From the NCBI GenBank assembly GCA_037976565.1, contig CP137682.1, positions 20,632,800-20,696,799 on the forward strand: a stretch of 64,000 bases of DNA, in the 5' to 3' direction. The DNA is from Mesocentrotus franciscanus. Taxonomy: Eukaryota > Echinodermata > Echinoidea > Camarodonta > Strongylocentrotidae. This document shows, in pieces, positions 60,276-64,000 of the stretch. The position numbers were made by a program, and so were the translations under genes. Numbering within the stretch: position 1 is the stretch's first letter; each line of letters opens with the position of its first letter. The notes beneath the pieces were generated by a model. The model was not told where the DNA came from. It made no database searches and was given only the letters and a program-made list of their open reading frames with translations.

Positions 60276-60922
60276 TAGCATACCGCTTTCATCTTCCCTA
60301 ATATTGGTATTATCTTCGGCCAGACAGATACGATATCTTCCAATTTTCCGCAGTGTATAATGTTCTCCACCCCTGAGCGTTGGATAGATTGGATTAACCC
60401 TTTGTGACCCTCTTAACATGCAGCATGCTAGATTAACCCCTTGAATACTGGCTTACAGTCGCATTGTTGAACTTGATGTGCCTGTGGTATTCATGTTTTA
60501 AAAATGTGGATGGTGATGCTAACAATATGTTCAAGTGAAGGAAATAAATATCTTAACCCTATTATCTAAAAGCCATAATCTAAACCCTAATAATACATAA
60601 CATGCATGGGATAATAATTTTTCCTCCAGTTTGTCAGCTATATCTACAAAGAAGGACTAGAAATATACAATTTGATAATTAGAATCATGAGTTCATGAAA
60701 TAATCATGATCTAATTACTCATTTACATATACATGTAAGTTGCCCAATACTTTGCACATGAATTCATTTAGATAGGGCTTTGTATTTACACCTACCTACT
60801 GCAAGACTGTATGTAGACAGTGTGCTCCCTCACCAGCCCTCCATGAAGGGGTGATAGAATAAGCCGTGCACCCAGCAGAGAACTGAAGCAATACTGGCAC
60901 CAAACCCATTTACACCTAATAT

Positions 60923-61000
60923 ATCATCCCCCAAGAGCCAGAACGATGTTATTGACTCTACATCAAAGGGTTAACGCCCTTCTGGCTCTACGCAGACGAT
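60923..61000 (+). mobile_element. Palindromic hairpin element
   Basis: ATCATCCCCCAAGAGCCAGA, loop GACTCTACATCAAAGG, then GTTAACGCCCTTCTGGCTCT and ACGCAGACGAT. The left arm is diverged. Confidence 0.75.
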
Positions 61001-61223
61001 ACAAATGATCACCACCATTTACTTGTTTCGAACCAAATCACGTCCCTCTAATCATTGACCTAATAGAAAAACAGGTTCAAGCCCTCCAGCTAAATGGCTG
61101 TCTTCATTTTCATTATCATAGTTTCTTTCCAATGACTTATGCCATAGACCTTCTAAGGCCATGCCATGGACGTCTATGTCCATGTGTGGCCCACTATGAT
61201 GCTGTTTAACTGCTACCCTAGAC

Positions 61224-61624
61224 TTAAAGATAAAGTTGAGTTCTGGTCATGCGATTGCATTGTGAAAGAAACGGTGAAGTATCGATCAGAAAAGGTCGAT
61301 CATCTAGCATATACATGTAAGTATATTGGTGTGTACTGCAAGGTTCTGGAATCATCAAAATGATAAGAAATTTGGCCCAGTCTTGGTAAAGTTACAAGCA
61401 CTGTACACAGAAAGATGTATATGGGACTACACGAACATGTGGCATAAAAATCTGTCCCGATTTTTATGCTGTTACATGCCATATGTAGAATATTAAGGCA
61501 TTTGAAGAGCCATGCTTTTTAGGGAACATTTTTTATCTGATGTTCTTCCACACTTGCATAATAACAATGATAACGCTCACAAATTATTTTTCACCTCTTC
61601 CCAGAACTCAACCTTCTCTTTGAA
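61224..61624 (+). mobile_element. TTAAAG-type MITE, copy 2 (401 bp, reference copy)
   Basis: The left end TTAAAGATAAAGTTGAGTTC TGG is mirrored by CCAGAACTCAACCTTCTCTT TGAA. The interior has an AAAAATC/GATTTTT dyad near 61450. No coding capacity. Confidence 0.85.
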
Positions 61625-62899
61625 ATACTTAAATATATTTATAAAAATTGATTGGTTATCAATCTATGCATCAAAGTTTTCATCTATACATTTCATCTAA
61701 ATGTAACAAAAAGTAAACATTAACATCTTTTGATAGATGAAACACAATGCCAAAATTAAATGCCAAACTTAAATTAGTTGAGATATATTTTGGTATCATG
61801 GTATAAAAGTTTGGTATCATCCCATCAACAGTGCTTTTATTTAAATTAGAAAAGTTTTGAAACTATTTACCCAAAAGTATCGCAAATCGGGTTACAATAA
61901 CACATTGGCCTCGATTCTGTGTAATACGCACATCTAAATCAAAACAAATTTGAGATAAAACCTCCCATGGATGGAGTTGCAAAGATAAATAGTGCACTCT
62001 CAAAAAAGAACTTGCTTCATCCGAGTTTGTAATGCCACAGTCCCCTGAGCACCCATTTCAACAAGCAATTACTCGGTGAGGGGACGAAGAAACATTTACA
62101 TTCGCGTCCGCTGAAAATAACTATCCCTCCCCCATTAACCTAAACATTCATGTAATTGGACGCATTTCCCTGTTAACTAAAGTTGTCTTCTTCCTCCTCG
62201 CAACAACACCCACATGTATACACTCGAGCACAAGTTTCCCCAGGTCTATCTTGTGAAGCTTTTCAACAAATTAAAGGATAAGTCAAACTTATTCTAGGAT
62301 TCTTCAAAGATTCACCATTTCCTTTGAAATTATAGAATACAGCTGGACAAAACTTTGCCTATCGATGTCGAGAAGCTCTTCAAAGAGTTAACAAAATATG
62401 CCCATCTAACTTTATTCAATTAGGTTTCTTCATTCATTTGGACAAAATTATAGAAAAAAAAGATTTTTCCACCTTGTTCAGTATCATTTTGAAATTATAG
62501 AAATATATCCATACAAGGTTGTAAAGGAAATAGCAATCTGTAACAAAGATGTTGATTTTTTTTTTAATGCCAATTTTAAAACAAGGCGAGAAACAGGATC
62601 CTCGTATCCATCCATTCATTCAAAATTCAGCATGAATTCAAAGCTTTCCCACACATTTGTAGTTTTATTTAGAGATCTTACCTTAACCATAGACAAAATT
62701 CTTAATTTAAGTTGGACTATTCCTTTAAAGAGTCATCTACTTGATTAGCTTTTGTCAAGGCCTGCATGTGCAGCATTAATGTCCAAGTGCATTATCAATG
62801 AAGAATTAGAAAAGTGATCGACTTGAAGTCACCAAGATAATGACCTGAATAACAAAATAGTTGGAGCAGAAGTCTGGCTTGTGTTGAAAGAAGGGAGGT

Positions 62900-63238
62900 T
62901 TTAAAGATAAAATTGAGTACTTGTCATGCAACTACATTGCAACTATATCAGGGAAAGGTTGATTATGTAGTCCATGAGACTTGTTGTATATTGTCACACT
63001 ATGAGGTTATGGAATCCTAACAATAATAACAAAAAACCGACTTAATCTTGCCAAGAGTCACATGCACTGCACACAGAAGTTGGTATGTTGGTATTTCAAT
63101 ATATGAAGGTTATTTTTGAAAGTTATCCTTTTCAGGGGACATTTCTTCTATGATTAATTCTTCCAAACTGACATTAAACAGATGAAAAAGCTTCATTCAT
63201 TATTTTTCATCTTCACCGTAACCCAACTTTCTCTTTAA
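62900..63238 (+). mobile_element. TTAAAG-type MITE, copy 3 (diverged)
   Basis: TTTAAAGATAAAATTGAGTA at the left and CCCAACTTTCTCTTTAAAG at the right, with TTGTATATTGTCACACTATG replacing the equivalent stretch of copy 2. The right end overlaps the start of the next MITE. Confidence 0.75.
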
Positions 63239-63430
63239 AGTCCATCTGCACTAGTTTGGCCAGGAGGGATTAGACCACCCTGCTGGTCACTGACACGTGG
63301 TTATCTCATCAATTCAGCTCTTAATTAACATAAGAAAAAGAGGATCATGGGGGACCAACGGGCACCGCTTAGGCATTGTTTTCTATATAGAGGGAGCAAG
63401 TAGCTACAATTAGTGCAGTGGGGCTTTAAA
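63234..63430 (-). mobile_element. 197-bp MITE, copy 3
   Basis: Reverse complement of the elements at 14827 and 23008, beginning TTTAAAGTCCATCTGCACTA and ending TAGTGCAGTGGGGCTTTAAA. It abuts and shares TTTAAAG with the element before it. Confidence 0.85.
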
Positions 63431-64000
63431 TGTTAAGACAGTAATGATGGGACAGGTTTGGATCAGCAGTGACTTTGATGCCTCTCCTGAGGCCACTTGA
63501 GAGTGACATTCAGAAGACTAATTTGAACAGTCAAACAAGGTTGACAACATGGAGAGCGCAAGCAAACATGACAATAAAGGCCAACTTTATGGCTTCCCAC
63601 GAATCTCAAACATTCAATTTCCAGGGATTTTTATTTTCTTACTTGTACCTTATCTTTCTTGGCCCGATAAGCATCAATTATGTTTTCAATGACTGCATGG
63701 TTTGTCAATATTCTTTGAGGTTAATATCCTTGGTGCAGATTCAAATTAATTTCATTAGAGTTAATCTCCTGTTTGAAAAAGAACAGCATATATTAACAGG
63801 ATTTATGAAACGAGAAAATATCTGGATGGCTAGTCCTGCTCATCCATGCCATTAGGGCCTACTACACAACTGGTCTATAGAACTGGCAATAGTAATGACT
63901 GAATATACATCTAAGTAAACTTTCATAAAGACTGTATCAAGACTAGAGATCAAGATGTTCTGTACAGCCGAATAAAAAGAGATCAGCATACTGCATTCAA

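Larger units (their letters stand above)
56744..64000. other. 5' flank or upstream untranslated intron of the PLEKHG5-like gene
   Basis: I see no further coding exon on the minus strand and no gene on the plus strand. Recognisable content is the TTAGGG-like stretch, CT tracts, one Harbinger-style MITE, a hairpin element, two TTAAAG MITEs and one 197-bp MITE. A transcription start cannot be placed by eye. The stretches 56850-57330, 57860-58640, 58830-60040, 60290-60920 and 61640-62890 hold nothing I can name. Confidence 0.45.

Noticed and set aside
10000..61000. CRISPR array made of the recurring palindromic unit
   Set aside because: Copies are irregularly spaced by kilobases, occur in both orientations, and lie in introns of a spliced eukaryotic gene.
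63469..63855. Plus-strand open frame of 128 codons near the right edge
   Set aside because: Hydrophobic, AT-driven composition, no recognisable family, and directly after a MITE. It may be chance.

Overview
The window looks like AT-rich nuclear DNA from a marine invertebrate, most likely an echinoderm such as a sea urchin. The reasons are spliced exons with long introns, many microsatellites, tRNA-derived SINEs and a dense mix of short inverted-repeat (MITE-like) elements. Species assignment is inference; no database search was possible. No bacterial-style genes, CRISPR arrays or rRNA genes are visible.

One protein-coding gene can be supported, on the minus strand. Seven exons join in perfect phase: 56553-56743, 30745-30817, 26044-26142, 9522-9622, 5724-5878, 5180-5217 and 3765-3833. 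All introns have AG acceptors and GT donors. The join gives 726 nt, or 242 codons, starting at an ATG with an in-frame stop upstream, and the gene runs off the left edge. The product resembles the N-terminal half of PLEKHG5 (Syx; Drosophila GEFmeso), a Rho guanine-nucleotide exchange factor. It has a basic, Arg/Ser-rich N-terminus, then a Raf-like/ubiquitin-fold Ras-binding region (about residues 127-206), then a linker ending in a conserved basic motif (KRKKDLSAFLG). The DH and PH domains would lie left of base 1.

Layout: 1-3764 is a partial intron; 3765-9622 holds four clustered exons; 9623-26043 is a 16.4 kb intron with a minisatellite and several MITEs; 26044-30817 holds two exons around a GAT-rich intron; 30818-56552 is a 25.7 kb first intron; 56553-56743 is the first coding exon; 56744-64000 is 5' flank or upstream untranslated intron.

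The most striking non-coding structure is a short (about 75 bp), nearly self-complementary hairpin element with arm core GCCAGAAGGGCGTTAACTC. Roughly 19 recognisable copies lie in both orientations, mostly inside introns. There are also two inverted copies of a 510-bp element (17497-18010 and 47655-48164) flanking exons 2-3, a Harbinger-like element with TTA target duplications, a 400-bp TTAAAG-ended family, GTGTTTCACAAA-ended foldbacks including one nested inside a hairpin element, and a local duplication of the end of exon 5 that includes its splice donor.
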